This document shows positions 43,573 to 51,396 of a stretch of DNA of 64,000 nucleotides, in pieces (position 1 is the stretch's first letter; each line of letters begins with the position of its first letter). Source of the stretch: STF1-184 sp050178795 (GTDB taxonomy: Bacteria; Bacillota; Clostridia; Christensenellales; UBA1242); the NCBI GenBank assembly GCA_050178795.1, contig JBFXFT010000005.1, forward strand, positions 9,179 to 73,178. The letters run 5' to 3'. Position numbers and translations under genes: made by a program. The notes beneath the pieces were generated by a model, which was not told the DNA's origin, searched no databases, and saw only the letters and a program-made list of their open reading frames with translations.

Positions 43573-44676
43573 TTAGTATAGTTGTTTTAAAGGCAGAATT
43601 AAGAATAAATATTCGTTGCCTTCATTTGGTTTAATTACACATGGGTTAATGCTTGTTGTAAAACATAGTTTTAAAAACTCGTCGTCCGTTACTCTTAAAG
43701 CTTCTTTATAGAACCTTGCATCAAAACTTATTTGTAGGTCTTGACCTTCAAGTGCTATTGTTATGTTTTCTTCAACATTGCCAATTTCGCTCCTTGCTTC
43801 AAGTGTCAATAAATTGTCTTTAATGTTAAATTTAACGGAGTTGTCACTGCTTACCCTCGCAAGTATGCTCGCCCTTTCAAGTGCTTCTTCTAGTTGGAAC
43901 CTGTTTATTGTAACAATTGAACTAAATTGGGTTGGCAAAATTTGTTTGTAGTTAATAAAGTCGCCATCAAGTAGCCTTGTTATTATTTTTGTCGTGTCAA
44001 TTTCTAGCATTAAATAGTTCTTTTGTAAATAAACTTTTACGCTTTGTTCGCTGTCCTCTAAAAGTTTACTCATTTCATTCAAACTTCTTCCTGGAACAAT
44101 TATGCTGGTTTTTGCGGTCGTCTTTTTAATTGGTTTTTGTGCTAACGCTAGTCTATATCCGTCTAGCGCTACGCTTGTCAATCTGTTTTCTGCAATTTCA
44201 AACAAACAGCCTTTCAAAACTGGTCTTGTGTCCTCTAGACTTACGCTGAATATTGTTTTATTTATTATGTCCTTTAGTTCTTTTTGCTCTATTTCAAAAT
44301 ATTCACCGCTGTCAATTTTTTGAACGTTAGGAAACTCTAAAACATTCATGCACGCAATAAAAACTTCACTGTCGGTATACTTTATTTTTAGTTGATTGTG
44401 CTCGTTTAAAGTTAGTTCAATTTGCTCGTTTGTAAGCCTTCTAACATATTCGCTAAAAAACTTACCAGGAACAACTGTTTCACCTTCAATTTTAACATCG
44501 GCAATAATTCTTTTTTCTATTGCTAGTTCGCCATCGGTCGCCACCAAAATTAATTGATTGTCCTCTGCTGTTATTTTTATTCCCTCTAATATTGGATTAG
44601 TTGTTCTATTACTTGCTGCTTTAATTACTTTTAATACTGCCTCTGATAAATCTAATCCTTGACAAAAAACTCTCAT
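43573..44676 (-). CDS. dnaN: DNA polymerase III sliding clamp (beta subunit)
   Basis: 367 residues, three clamp domains. It begins with MRVFCQGLDLSEAVLKVIKA and includes NPILEGIKI, LKGCLFE and a C-terminal NPCVIKP...LILPL block, as in other beta clamps. Runs downstream of dnaA on the minus strand with a 205-bp gap that contains DnaA-box-like sites. The orientation of dnaA-dnaN relative to recF-gyrB is reversed from the common order. Confidence 0.97.
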   Translation of the reverse strand: MRVFCQGLDLSEAVLKVIKAASNRTTNPILEGIKITAEDNQLILVATDGELAIEKRIIADVKIEGETVVPGKFFSEYVRRLTNEQIELTLNEHNQLKIKYTDSEVFIACMNVLEFPNVQKIDSGEYFEIEQKELKDIINKTIFSVSLEDTRPVLKGCLFEIAENRLTSVALDGYRLALAQKPIKKTTAKTSIIVPGRSLNEMSKLLEDSEQSVKVYLQKNYLMLEIDTTKIITRLLDGDFINYKQILPTQFSSIVTINRFQLEEALERASILARVSSDNSVKFNIKDNLLTLEARSEIGNVEENITIALEGQDLQISFDARFYKEALRVTDDEFLKLCFTTSINPCVIKPNEGNEYLFLILPLKQLY

Positions 44677-44713
44677 TTTCGCCCCTTCCTTTGTTAATAT
44701 ATTTTTATATTTA

Positions 44714-44735
44714 AATAATAATCATAATAATAAAG
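44714..44735. repeat. AAT-type trinucleotide run, possible unwinding element
   Basis: AATAATAATCATAATAATAA. It recalls the DnaA-trio and AT-rich unwinding elements of Firmicutes origins, but it is about 100 bp from the nearest box, so the reading is tentative. Confidence 0.35.
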
Positions 44736-44831
44736 ACTGTATAATTGTTTATAACTTACCTTAACCACAACATATAGTTTTAGACCGTCAAATTTTACGC
44801 GACTTACTTTACAACATATTGAGTTTTTGAA

Positions 44832-44840
44832 TGTGGATAA
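44832..44840 (-). promoter_or_regulatory. DnaA box (perfect)
   Basis: TGTGGATAA on the plus strand, the complement of TTATCCACA. Confidence 0.7.
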
Positions 44841-44843
44841 CCT

Positions 44844-44852
44844 TGTGTATAA
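44844..44852 (-). promoter_or_regulatory. DnaA-box-like site
   Basis: TGTGTATAA, complement TTATACACA, one mismatch; 3 bp from the perfect box. Confidence 0.6.
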
Positions 44853-44862
44853 TTTTAAAAAG

Positions 44863-44871
44863 TTATCAACA
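44863..44871 (+). promoter_or_regulatory. DnaA-box-like site
   Basis: TTATCAACA, one mismatch from TTATCCACA, in the opposite orientation to its two neighbours. Confidence 0.55.
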
Positions 44872-44881
44872 AACTAACAAT

Positions 44882-46228
44882 TTACTTTTTTAGTACCATG
44901 TTTTTAATATCTTCAACCACAATTTTTAGTCTAGTATCGCTCTTTAGTTTTTCTGCAATTTTATCCCTTGAATGAATTACCGTTGTGTGGTCTCTTCCGT
45001 TAAATATTTTACCTATTGATGCAAGTGGTAAGTCCATAAGTTCAGTAATTATATAAGTTGCAACTTGCCTTGGCTCAACGACCTCTTTTTTCTTGCTTTT
45101 TCCTATTAGGTCGTCTGTTGTTACGTTATAGTATTTGCAAACCTTTTCCAAAATGTTTTCAGGTGTTATTGTTTGAAGGTCGGTCTCTAAAATGTTTTTT
45201 AAAGCCTCTTTTGCGTCTAGCATTGTAGCATTCATCTTACCTGTTAAGTTAGCGTAGAAGTATGTTTTTTGTAAAGCACCTTCCATTTCTCTTATGTTGG
45301 TGTCTACTTTTTCTGCTAAGAAGTTTATGACATCGTCATCTACACTGTAGCGCTCTTCTTGCGCTTTCTTTTTTAAAATAGCGACCCTTGTTTCAAAGTC
45401 TGGTTTTTGAATGTCTTGTATTAGACCCATTGCAAAACGGCTTCTCAACCTATCGCTAAGTGTAGCAATTTCCCTAGGGTGGCGGTCACTAGCAATTATT
45501 ACTTGCTTGTTGTTTTGGTATAGGTCGTTAAATGTGTGGAAGAATTGCTCTTGCGTTTCAATTTTACTTGCGATGAATTGAATATCATCAATCATTAAAA
45601 CATCAAGATTCCTATACTTTTCCCTAAATGTAATAAGGCTTTTTTCTTTTTTATTGCTGCCAAGAGTGTCAATATAGTCGTTTGTAAATTGCTCGCAAGT
45701 TACATACAGAACCTTTAACTCTGGTTGGTGCTCTTCTAAATAGTTTCCTATTGCGTGAAGTAAGTGCGTTTTACCAAGACCTACGCCACCATAAACAAAT
45801 AGGGGATTATATTTACTGCTTGGGTTTTCGGCAACCGAACGGCTTGCCGCATATACAAATTGATTAGAATTGCCTACGACAAAACTGTCAAAGGTATATT
45901 TTTTATTAAAGTTACAAAGAGGTTTATTTTGCTTTTCAACAACTTCTTCCTTGGTGTTTCTTAAAACATACTCCTCTTTTTCCTTTGGAGAAAGTATTTC
46001 AAACCCCTCAACGTCGCTAAAAACCTCTTTAATGGCAAGTCTTAGTGCCGTAGAGTGATTTTTTAAGCATTGATTTTTTGCAGTTTCGGAACTAGAAACC
46101 AAAACTAGCTGATTGTTTTTTATTTCAAGTGGTTCTAATGTCTTAATCCACAAGTCAAAACTAACAGCAGTTACTTCTCTTTCCAAAATATTTAAAACTT
46201 TGAGCCATAACTCTTTTTCTTGTTGCAT
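44882..46228 (-). CDS. dnaA: Chromosomal replication initiator protein DnaA
   Basis: 448 residues. Domain I at about 1-85, a short linker, then the AAA+ domain with Walker A GGVGLGKTHLLHA (about 147-159) and MIDDIQF, and the C-terminal DNA-binding domain with GRDHTTVIHSRDKI. It melts oriC and recruits the replisome. Near-consensus promoter 34-62 bp upstream. It heads the dnaA-dnaN pair on the minus strand, facing away from recF. Confidence 0.98.
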   Translation of the reverse strand: MQQEKELWLKVLNILEREVTAVSFDLWIKTLEPLEIKNNQLVLVSSSETAKNQCLKNHSTALRLAIKEVFSDVEGFEILSPKEKEEYVLRNTKEEVVEKQNKPLCNFNKKYTFDSFVVGNSNQFVYAASRSVAENPSSKYNPLFVYGGVGLGKTHLLHAIGNYLEEHQPELKVLYVTCEQFTNDYIDTLGSNKKEKSLITFREKYRNLDVLMIDDIQFIASKIETQEQFFHTFNDLYQNNKQVIIASDRHPREIATLSDRLRSRFAMGLIQDIQKPDFETRVAILKKKAQEERYSVDDDVINFLAEKVDTNIREMEGALQKTYFYANLTGKMNATMLDAKEALKNILETDLQTITPENILEKVCKYYNVTTDDLIGKSKKKEVVEPRQVATYIITELMDLPLASIGKIFNGRDHTTVIHSRDKIAEKLKSDTRLKIVVEDIKNMVLKK

Positions 46229-46261
46229 AGTGCCCTTGCCTTTTAATTTATCATCATTTTT

Positions 46262-46290
46262 ATTTTACTAAAATAAGTACTCATTGTCAA
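46262..46290 (-). promoter_or_regulatory. dnaA promoter
   Basis: On the minus strand: TTGACA (46285-46290), 17-base spacer, TAAAAT (46262-46267). Confidence 0.75.
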
Positions 46291-46352
46291 TTAATGTAAA
46301 CAAATAATAACACATAAACGCCCAACTTAAAACCAAATTATAGGTTTTTATG

Positions 46353-46382
46353 TTTACTTTTTAAACAAAAATTTGTTATACT
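46353..46382 (+). promoter_or_regulatory. recF promoter
   Basis: TTTACT, 18-base spacer, TATACT, 25 bases before recF. It is divergent from the dnaA promoter in the same 180-bp gap. Confidence 0.6.
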
Positions 46383-46407
46383 AAAAAAGTACAAAAGAGA
46401 GATTTGC

Positions 46408-47490
46408 ATGAAGATAACAAAAATAAAATTAATCAACTTTAGAAACTATAAAAACCAAACAGTAGAGTTTAAAGATGGCACAAATGTTTTAATTGGAGAC
46501 AACGCCCAAGGCAAAACCAATTTAATAGAGGCCATATATTTTTCATGCATAGGTAAGAGCGCAAGGACAAAAAAAGAGAACGAACTAATAAATTGGGATA
46601 GCGAAAACGCCAAAATAGAAATTGACTTACTTAAAAAAGAAGGCTCAAAAAAAATTGAGGTCTACTTAAATAAAAAGGACAAAAAAACAATTAAAATAAA
46701 CGGCATAAACATATTAAAAATTGCTGACCTCATCGGTACATTAAACTGTGTTTTTTTCTCTCCTGACGAATTAAAATTAATAAAAGAAACGCCAAACGAA
46801 AGGCGCAAATTTATGGATATTGACCTAAGCCAGTTGAGCAAAAACTATTTTTATTACATAAACACCTATAATAAAGTTTTAATGAATAGAAACAAACTTT
46901 TAAAAGATACGAAAGATTTTAATGTTTTAAAACAAACCATAAGCATTTGGGACACCCAATTAGTTGACTATGGTGCAAAAATAATAATAAGGCGCATACG
47001 CTTTTTAAACGCACTAAAAGTGTTTGCAAAAAAAATGCACTCTGAACTTACAAGCGGATTAGAAAATTTGGAGTTAGAGTATGTCGGCGTAGTCGCAGAA
47101 GACGAGCAAAAAATAAAAGACAAATTAAAAAAAGAGTACGAGACCTCTTTAGAAAAAGACTTCAATTTAGGCTTTACGAGCGTTGGACCACATAGGGACG
47201 ATATTAAAATAATAATAAACGATAAAGACATTCGCTCATTTGGCTCGCAAGGTCAACAAAGGACGGTTGCGCTTAGTTTAAAACTAGCCGAACTTGAAAT
47301 TTTTGCTTCAGAGAGGGGCGAATACCCAATTTTACTTTTAGACGATGTTTTAAGTGAATTAGATGATGATAGAAAACAAAAACTTTTAGAAAAAACTTTA
47401 AATATACAGACAATAATTACAGGAACAAATTTTGACTACAAGATGCACGCAAATTTGTTAAAGGTAAAAAACGGCATAATATCAAAATAG
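46408..47490 (+). CDS. recF: DNA replication and repair protein RecF
   Basis: 360 residues. Walker A GDNAQGKTNLIEAI (about 31-44), FFSPDELKLIKETPNERRKF block, signature SFGSQGQQRTVALSLKLAE and LLLDDVLSELDD near the C terminus. An SMC-like ATPase that helps load RecA at gaps. Separated from dnaN by the inverted dnaA block; it now heads a plus-strand operon to gyrB-gyrA. Confidence 0.96.
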   Translation: MKITKIKLINFRNYKNQTVEFKDGTNVLIGDNAQGKTNLIEAIYFSCIGKSARTKKENELINWDSENAKIEIDLLKKEGSKKIEVYLNKKDKKTIKINGINILKIADLIGTLNCVFFSPDELKLIKETPNERRKFMDIDLSQLSKNYFYYINTYNKVLMNRNKLLKDTKDFNVLKQTISIWDTQLVDYGAKIIIRRIRFLNALKVFAKKMHSELTSGLENLELEYVGVVAEDEQKIKDKLKKEYETSLEKDFNLGFTSVGPHRDDIKIIINDKDIRSFGSQGQQRTVALSLKLAELEIFASERGEYPILLLDDVLSELDDDRKQKLLEKTLNIQTIITGTNFDYKMHANLLKVKNGIISK

Positions 47491-47499
47491 GGGGCAAGT

Positions 47500-48459
47500 A
47501 TGCAAATTGCTTTATTAAACACTAGCAAAAACTATAAACAGCACTATTTGGAGTTTAACCACTCAATTTATAGTGTGCCTTTTGTTTTAAATAAGTTTAA
47601 AAATTATGCGGACGAAATAAGCGCCTTTTTAAGCATAGCGACACCATTTGGCGAAAAAATTAATCCTTATAAATATCCAAAAACAAAAGATATGCAAATA
47701 TTAATAGATATAGAATTACAAAAAATTTTTGCCGAGTTAAAAATTCAACCCATTCAAAATGTCAACGAGAACTTTAATACAACAAACACTTTAATAAATT
47801 ATATTTTACTTAATTCAACCTTTAATATGATGGCTATTGAAGATAGGTTGCTTTCATTTAAAGGTAGTTTTGACGACCTAAAAGAACATCAAGAGATTGT
47901 AAACAAAGTTTATGACAGGCAACTATATGAAAAGGACAAAACATATAGGCGCGCAATGCTTGAACTACAAGCGTTAGAAAAGCACTTGCAAGACGAAAAG
48001 GTAAAAATGCTTTTTGATTTGCTGGTAAGAAAACAGTCGGTAAACCAAGAGGATTCTTTTGGTTTAATGTATGTTTTAAAACAACTAGGCATAGAAAGTT
48101 TTAAATTAAATTTAGCAAATAAAAACGAAGATGACGCAGAAAAAACCTATTCTTTATTGGCGGTGCTTTGCAAAAGAAAAGCAAATCAGCCAGCAAAATA
48201 TTACCTATATGACACGACAGAATTTAGGTTTAAACTAAAATCTGCAACCACAAAGCAAGTTTTAGACAATAAAATAGAATTAAGGCTTTTGGGGCAAAAC
48301 GAATTAACAACAACTTTTTTAAACCATGAAATAGTCTCAATAGAGAATTTAGAAAAAACACTGTTGAGCGGAACAAGTGAATATTTAAAATTGTTTAAAG
48401 AAATAGAACAAACAGGACTAGATATAACCTATCAAACGCGTATAGAGGAGAAAATTTAA
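47500..48459 (+). CDS. Hypothetical protein of the recF operon
   Basis: 319 residues, soluble, no signal peptide. Asn/Leu/Lys-rich. A helical region near 140-170 (RRAMLELQALEKHLQDEKVK) looks like a coiled coil. I do not recognise the family. It begins 10 bp after recF and ends one base before the MazG-like gene, so it is clearly translated with them. The site GGGGGC lies just before the ATG. Confidence 0.75.
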   Translation: MQIALLNTSKNYKQHYLEFNHSIYSVPFVLNKFKNYADEISAFLSIATPFGEKINPYKYPKTKDMQILIDIELQKIFAELKIQPIQNVNENFNTTNTLINYILLNSTFNMMAIEDRLLSFKGSFDDLKEHQEIVNKVYDRQLYEKDKTYRRAMLELQALEKHLQDEKVKMLFDLLVRKQSVNQEDSFGLMYVLKQLGIESFKLNLANKNEDDAEKTYSLLAVLCKRKANQPAKYYLYDTTEFRFKLKSATTKQVLDNKIELRLLGQNELTTTFLNHEIVSIENLEKTLLSGTSEYLKLFKEIEQTGLDITYQTRIEEKI

Positions 48460-48460
48460 T

Positions 48461-48766
48461 ATGACAAAAGATGAAAGACTAAATATGTACGAAGAGGCAA
48501 CAAAAAAATGGGGCTGGATAGCGCAAATAGACCAAGCCATTGAAGAGATGGCGGAACTTATGATTGCCTTAAATAAATATAAGCGAAATGTCGTATATAA
48601 AGAGGACACGGACAAAGCCCAAATAGACGAAAATTTATACACCGAACTAGCAGACGTAAGTATGTGTTTAGAGCAATTAATAAATGTTTTTGGCGAGGAC
48701 AAGGTAGAGGAAAAATTAAATATTCAACTTGCAAAATTTAGAAAACAAATAGACAAACAACAATAA
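48461..48766 (+). CDS. MazG-like NTP pyrophosphohydrolase (all-alpha)
   Basis: 101 residues. The MazG/dCTPase all-alpha pattern is present: EExxE at 28-32 (Glu28, Glu29, Glu32) and ExxD at 62-65 in TELADVSMCL, which bind Mg2+. Such enzymes clear non-canonical or excess (d)NTPs. It overlaps no gene and follows the unknown gene by one base. Substrate cannot be named. Confidence 0.75.
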   Translation: MTKDERLNMYEEATKKWGWIAQIDQAIEEMAELMIALNKYKRNVVYKEDTDKAQIDENLYTELADVSMCLEQLINVFGEDKVEEKLNIQLAKFRKQIDKQQ

Positions 48767-48828
48767 ATTTTAGACAAATATTGACAAATTTATATAAAGT
48801 GGTACAATGACGTTAGAGGTATTTTGTT

Positions 48829-49143
48829 TTGAGTAGAGACCACGAAATTGATTACAAAAAATTGTGCACCCACATAAAAGATGACGAGTGTAAAAAACAA
48901 AAAATAAGCGTTATTGATAAATTTATGGCAGAAGAAGACGCAGAAAGGAAGGCAAACGAACATCTTTTGACCGAATCTCAGCACGAACAGATAGCGCGTA
49001 GAGATTTTATTAAAAATTTATCGCCAGAAGAAAAAAAGAAAAGGGCGCGCGCAATAATGGATGGGGCACTAAAAAACACTACCCAAAAAGTGGAAGAAAA
49101 TGATGCAACAACAAGCGACAAAACCGATACTAATGAGTTATAA
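48829..49143 (+). CDS. Small charged hypothetical protein, TTG start
   Basis: 104 residues. It begins with TTG (MSRDHEIDY), with AGAGG about 10 bases upstream; the next ATG is 30 codons in. It is highly charged and helical, with a C terminus rich in Thr/Asp/Glu. RDFIKNLSPEEKKKRARAIMDGAL looks like a conserved helix pair. No family known to me. It lies between the MazG-like gene and gyrB and is followed by a terminator. Confidence 0.65.
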   Translation: MSRDHEIDYKKLCTHIKDDECKKQKISVIDKFMAEEDAERKANEHLLTESQHEQIARRDFIKNLSPEEKKKRARAIMDGALKNTTQKVEENDATTSDKTDTNEL

Positions 49144-49171
49144 AAAAGGGGACTAAAAATAGCCCCTTTTT
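49142..49171 (+). terminator. Intrinsic terminator before gyrB
   Basis: AAAAGGGG and CCCCTTTT with CT/AG inner pairs, then a T run. Confidence 0.85.
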
Positions 49172-49465
49172 GTTGAATTTCTGTAATATTTTAAAATTTT
49201 AGTTTTTGATAAGATACATACCAATATTTAATATTTGGCTTTTATTTTTGCCGCTCTGGCAAAACAGCAAAAAATTACCACAATACTGTATAAAAATTAA
49301 AAAGCGCCTCTAATGGCAAAATAAAGGCTTAAAAGTTGATTTATTTCGTTTAAAGGCTTTCAAATTTTAAAAAAATGTGTTATAATTTTTATATAAATAA
49401 AAAACCAATAAATGCAGTATTTTTTTGGTCTTTATTTTTACTTTTTGTTAGGAGAAAAATTAGCA
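49172..49465 (+). promoter_or_regulatory. gyrB upstream region with promoter
   Basis: 294 bp without another gene. TATAAT at 49381-49386 with a TTTCAA 17 bases upstream is the likely promoter; an AT-rich leader of 70-80 bases follows. Confidence 0.55.
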
Positions 49466-51388
49466 ATGCAAGAGGAACACACTTTAGTAAAATCTGCCCA
49501 CTATAATGAGGAAGATATTAAGGTTTTAGAGGGGCTTGATCCGGTAAGAAAAAGACCTGGAATGTATATCGGTTCAACCGACGAAAGGGGACTTCATCAC
49601 CTAGTAGCAGAAATTGTTGATAACAGTATTGACGAGGCTTTGGCAGGCTACTGTAATAAAATTGAAGTCGTTTTAAATAAAGACGGAAGTTGCACGGTCA
49701 TAGATAATGGTCGCGGTATTCCTACAGGCATGCACAAAACAGAGCATAAGTCTGCCGTTGAAGTAGTTTTAACTAAACTACATGCAGGCGGTAAATTTGG
49801 TGGAGAGGGCTACAAAATAAGTGGCGGTCTTCACGGCGTTGGACTAAGCGTTGTTAATGCGCTATCAAGTAGGCTTGATGTAACCGTTTATCAAGGCGGA
49901 AACATATATTTTCAACACTATGAATACGGTATACCAAAAGAGGAACTTAAAATTATAGGCACAGCAGACTACACTGGAACGACTATAAACTTTTTGCCTG
50001 ACGCACAAATTTTTGAGACCGTAGATTTTAGTTACGACACATTAAAAGCAAGGTTTAGAGAAATTGCTTTTCTTAACAGAAGCATAACCCTATCAATTGA
50101 AGATTTAAGGGAAGATAAACCTAAAAAAGAGGTCTTCAGGTTTGATGGCGGAATAGTTGAGTTCGTTGACTATTTAAACAAAAATAAAGAGACTTTGTTC
50201 CCAAGCACTGTTTATATAAACAAAGAAACAGACAAAAACCAAATAGAAATAGCCATTCAATACAATGACGGCTACAACGAGAACATTCAAGCGTATGCAA
50301 ACAATATAAACACGACAGAGGGCGGAACCCACTTAGTAGGTTTTAAAAACGCTTTAACTAGGGTTGTAAATAACTACGGAACCAAGGAAAAGATTTTAAA
50401 ACCAGAGGAAAAACTTTCTGGCGAAGATGTTAGAGAGGGTATAACCGCAATAGTAAGCGTTAAACTTATGGAGCCTCAATTTGAAGGTCAAACAAAGACC
50501 AAATTAGGCAACTCAGAAATGAGAAACCTTGTAGATAAAGCGATGAGCGATGACTTTGGTGCCTTTTTAGAGGAAAACCCAAAAGAAGCAAAGAACCTTG
50601 TTTTAAAATGCGTAGGCGCTCAAAGGGCGAGAGAGGCGGCGAGAAAAGCAAGGGAAGTAACGAGAAAACAAAGCGCACTTGAATCTACTACCCTACCAGG
50701 TAAACTTGCCGATTGTTCAGAAAAAGACCCAAAACTTTGTGAAATTTACTTAGTTGAGGGCGACAGTGCAGGCGGTACAGCAAAACAAGGTCGCGATAGA
50801 CGTTTCCAAGCAATTTTGCCACTAAGAGGTAAAATTTTAAACGTAGAAAAAGCAAGGCTAGGCAAGGTGTTAGCAAACAACGAAATCAAGGCAATGATAA
50901 CCGCCTTTGGAACAGGTATTTTTGACGAGTTTGACGAAGAAAAACTTCGCTACGATAAAATTATTTGTATGACAGATGCCGACGTAGACGGAAGCCATAT
51001 TAGAATATTGATGCTTACTTTCTTATTTAGATTTATGCGTCCATTAATTGAAAAGGGACACGTATATATAGCGCAACCTCCTCTTTATAAAGTAGAAAAA
51101 AATAAAAAGACAAACTATTTTTATTCAGACGAGGGCTTAGCAGAATTTTTAGAGGAAATAGGCAAAAAAGGCGCAACCATTCAACGCTATAAAGGTCTTG
51201 GTGAAATGAACGCAGAGCAATTATGGGAAACAACAATGAGCCCAGAAAAGAGGACTCTAGTTCAAATAACAATGCAAGACGCAGTTGAGGCGGACGCAAT
51301 ATTTGACACACTAATGGGCGAGAACCCAGAACTAAGAAGAGAGTTTATTAAAAACAATGCCGATTTAATTAAAGATTTAGATGTTTAG
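49466..51388 (+). CDS. gyrB: DNA gyrase subunit B
   Basis: 640 residues. ATPase: ALAGYCNKIEVVLNKDGS, DNGRGIPTGMH and GGLHGVGLSVVNAL. The C-terminal TOPRIM has VEGDSAGGTAKQGRDR and DADVDGSHIR. Supplies ATP for negative supercoiling by the GyrA2B2 complex. I start at 49466 with AGGAG 10-12 bases upstream; an upstream in-frame ATG at 49412 lacks a site and would add a hydrophobic stretch. It is followed by gyrA after 8 bp. Confidence 0.98.
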   Translation: MQEEHTLVKSAHYNEEDIKVLEGLDPVRKRPGMYIGSTDERGLHHLVAEIVDNSIDEALAGYCNKIEVVLNKDGSCTVIDNGRGIPTGMHKTEHKSAVEVVLTKLHAGGKFGGEGYKISGGLHGVGLSVVNALSSRLDVTVYQGGNIYFQHYEYGIPKEELKIIGTADYTGTTINFLPDAQIFETVDFSYDTLKARFREIAFLNRSITLSIEDLREDKPKKEVFRFDGGIVEFVDYLNKNKETLFPSTVYINKETDKNQIEIAIQYNDGYNENIQAYANNINTTEGGTHLVGFKNALTRVVNNYGTKEKILKPEEKLSGEDVREGITAIVSVKLMEPQFEGQTKTKLGNSEMRNLVDKAMSDDFGAFLEENPKEAKNLVLKCVGAQRAREAARKAREVTRKQSALESTTLPGKLADCSEKDPKLCEIYLVEGDSAGGTAKQGRDRRFQAILPLRGKILNVEKARLGKVLANNEIKAMITAFGTGIFDEFDEEKLRYDKIICMTDADVDGSHIRILMLTFLFRFMRPLIEKGHVYIAQPPLYKVEKNKKTNYFYSDEGLAEFLEEIGKKGATIQRYKGLGEMNAEQLWETTMSPEKRTLVQITMQDAVEADAIFDTLMGENPELRREFIKNNADLIKDLDV

Positions 51389-51396
51389 GAGAAAAA

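Larger units (their letters stand above)
44677..44881. other. oriC: dnaA-dnaN intergenic region, probable oriC element
   Basis: 205 bp, A+T-rich. Three DnaA-box-like sites cluster at 44832-44871, and an A/T trinucleotide-rich run lies at 44714-44735 on the dnaN side. In Firmicutes part of oriC sits between dnaA and dnaN. The divergence of gene orientation about 1.5 kb to the right supports an origin here. Confidence 0.6.
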
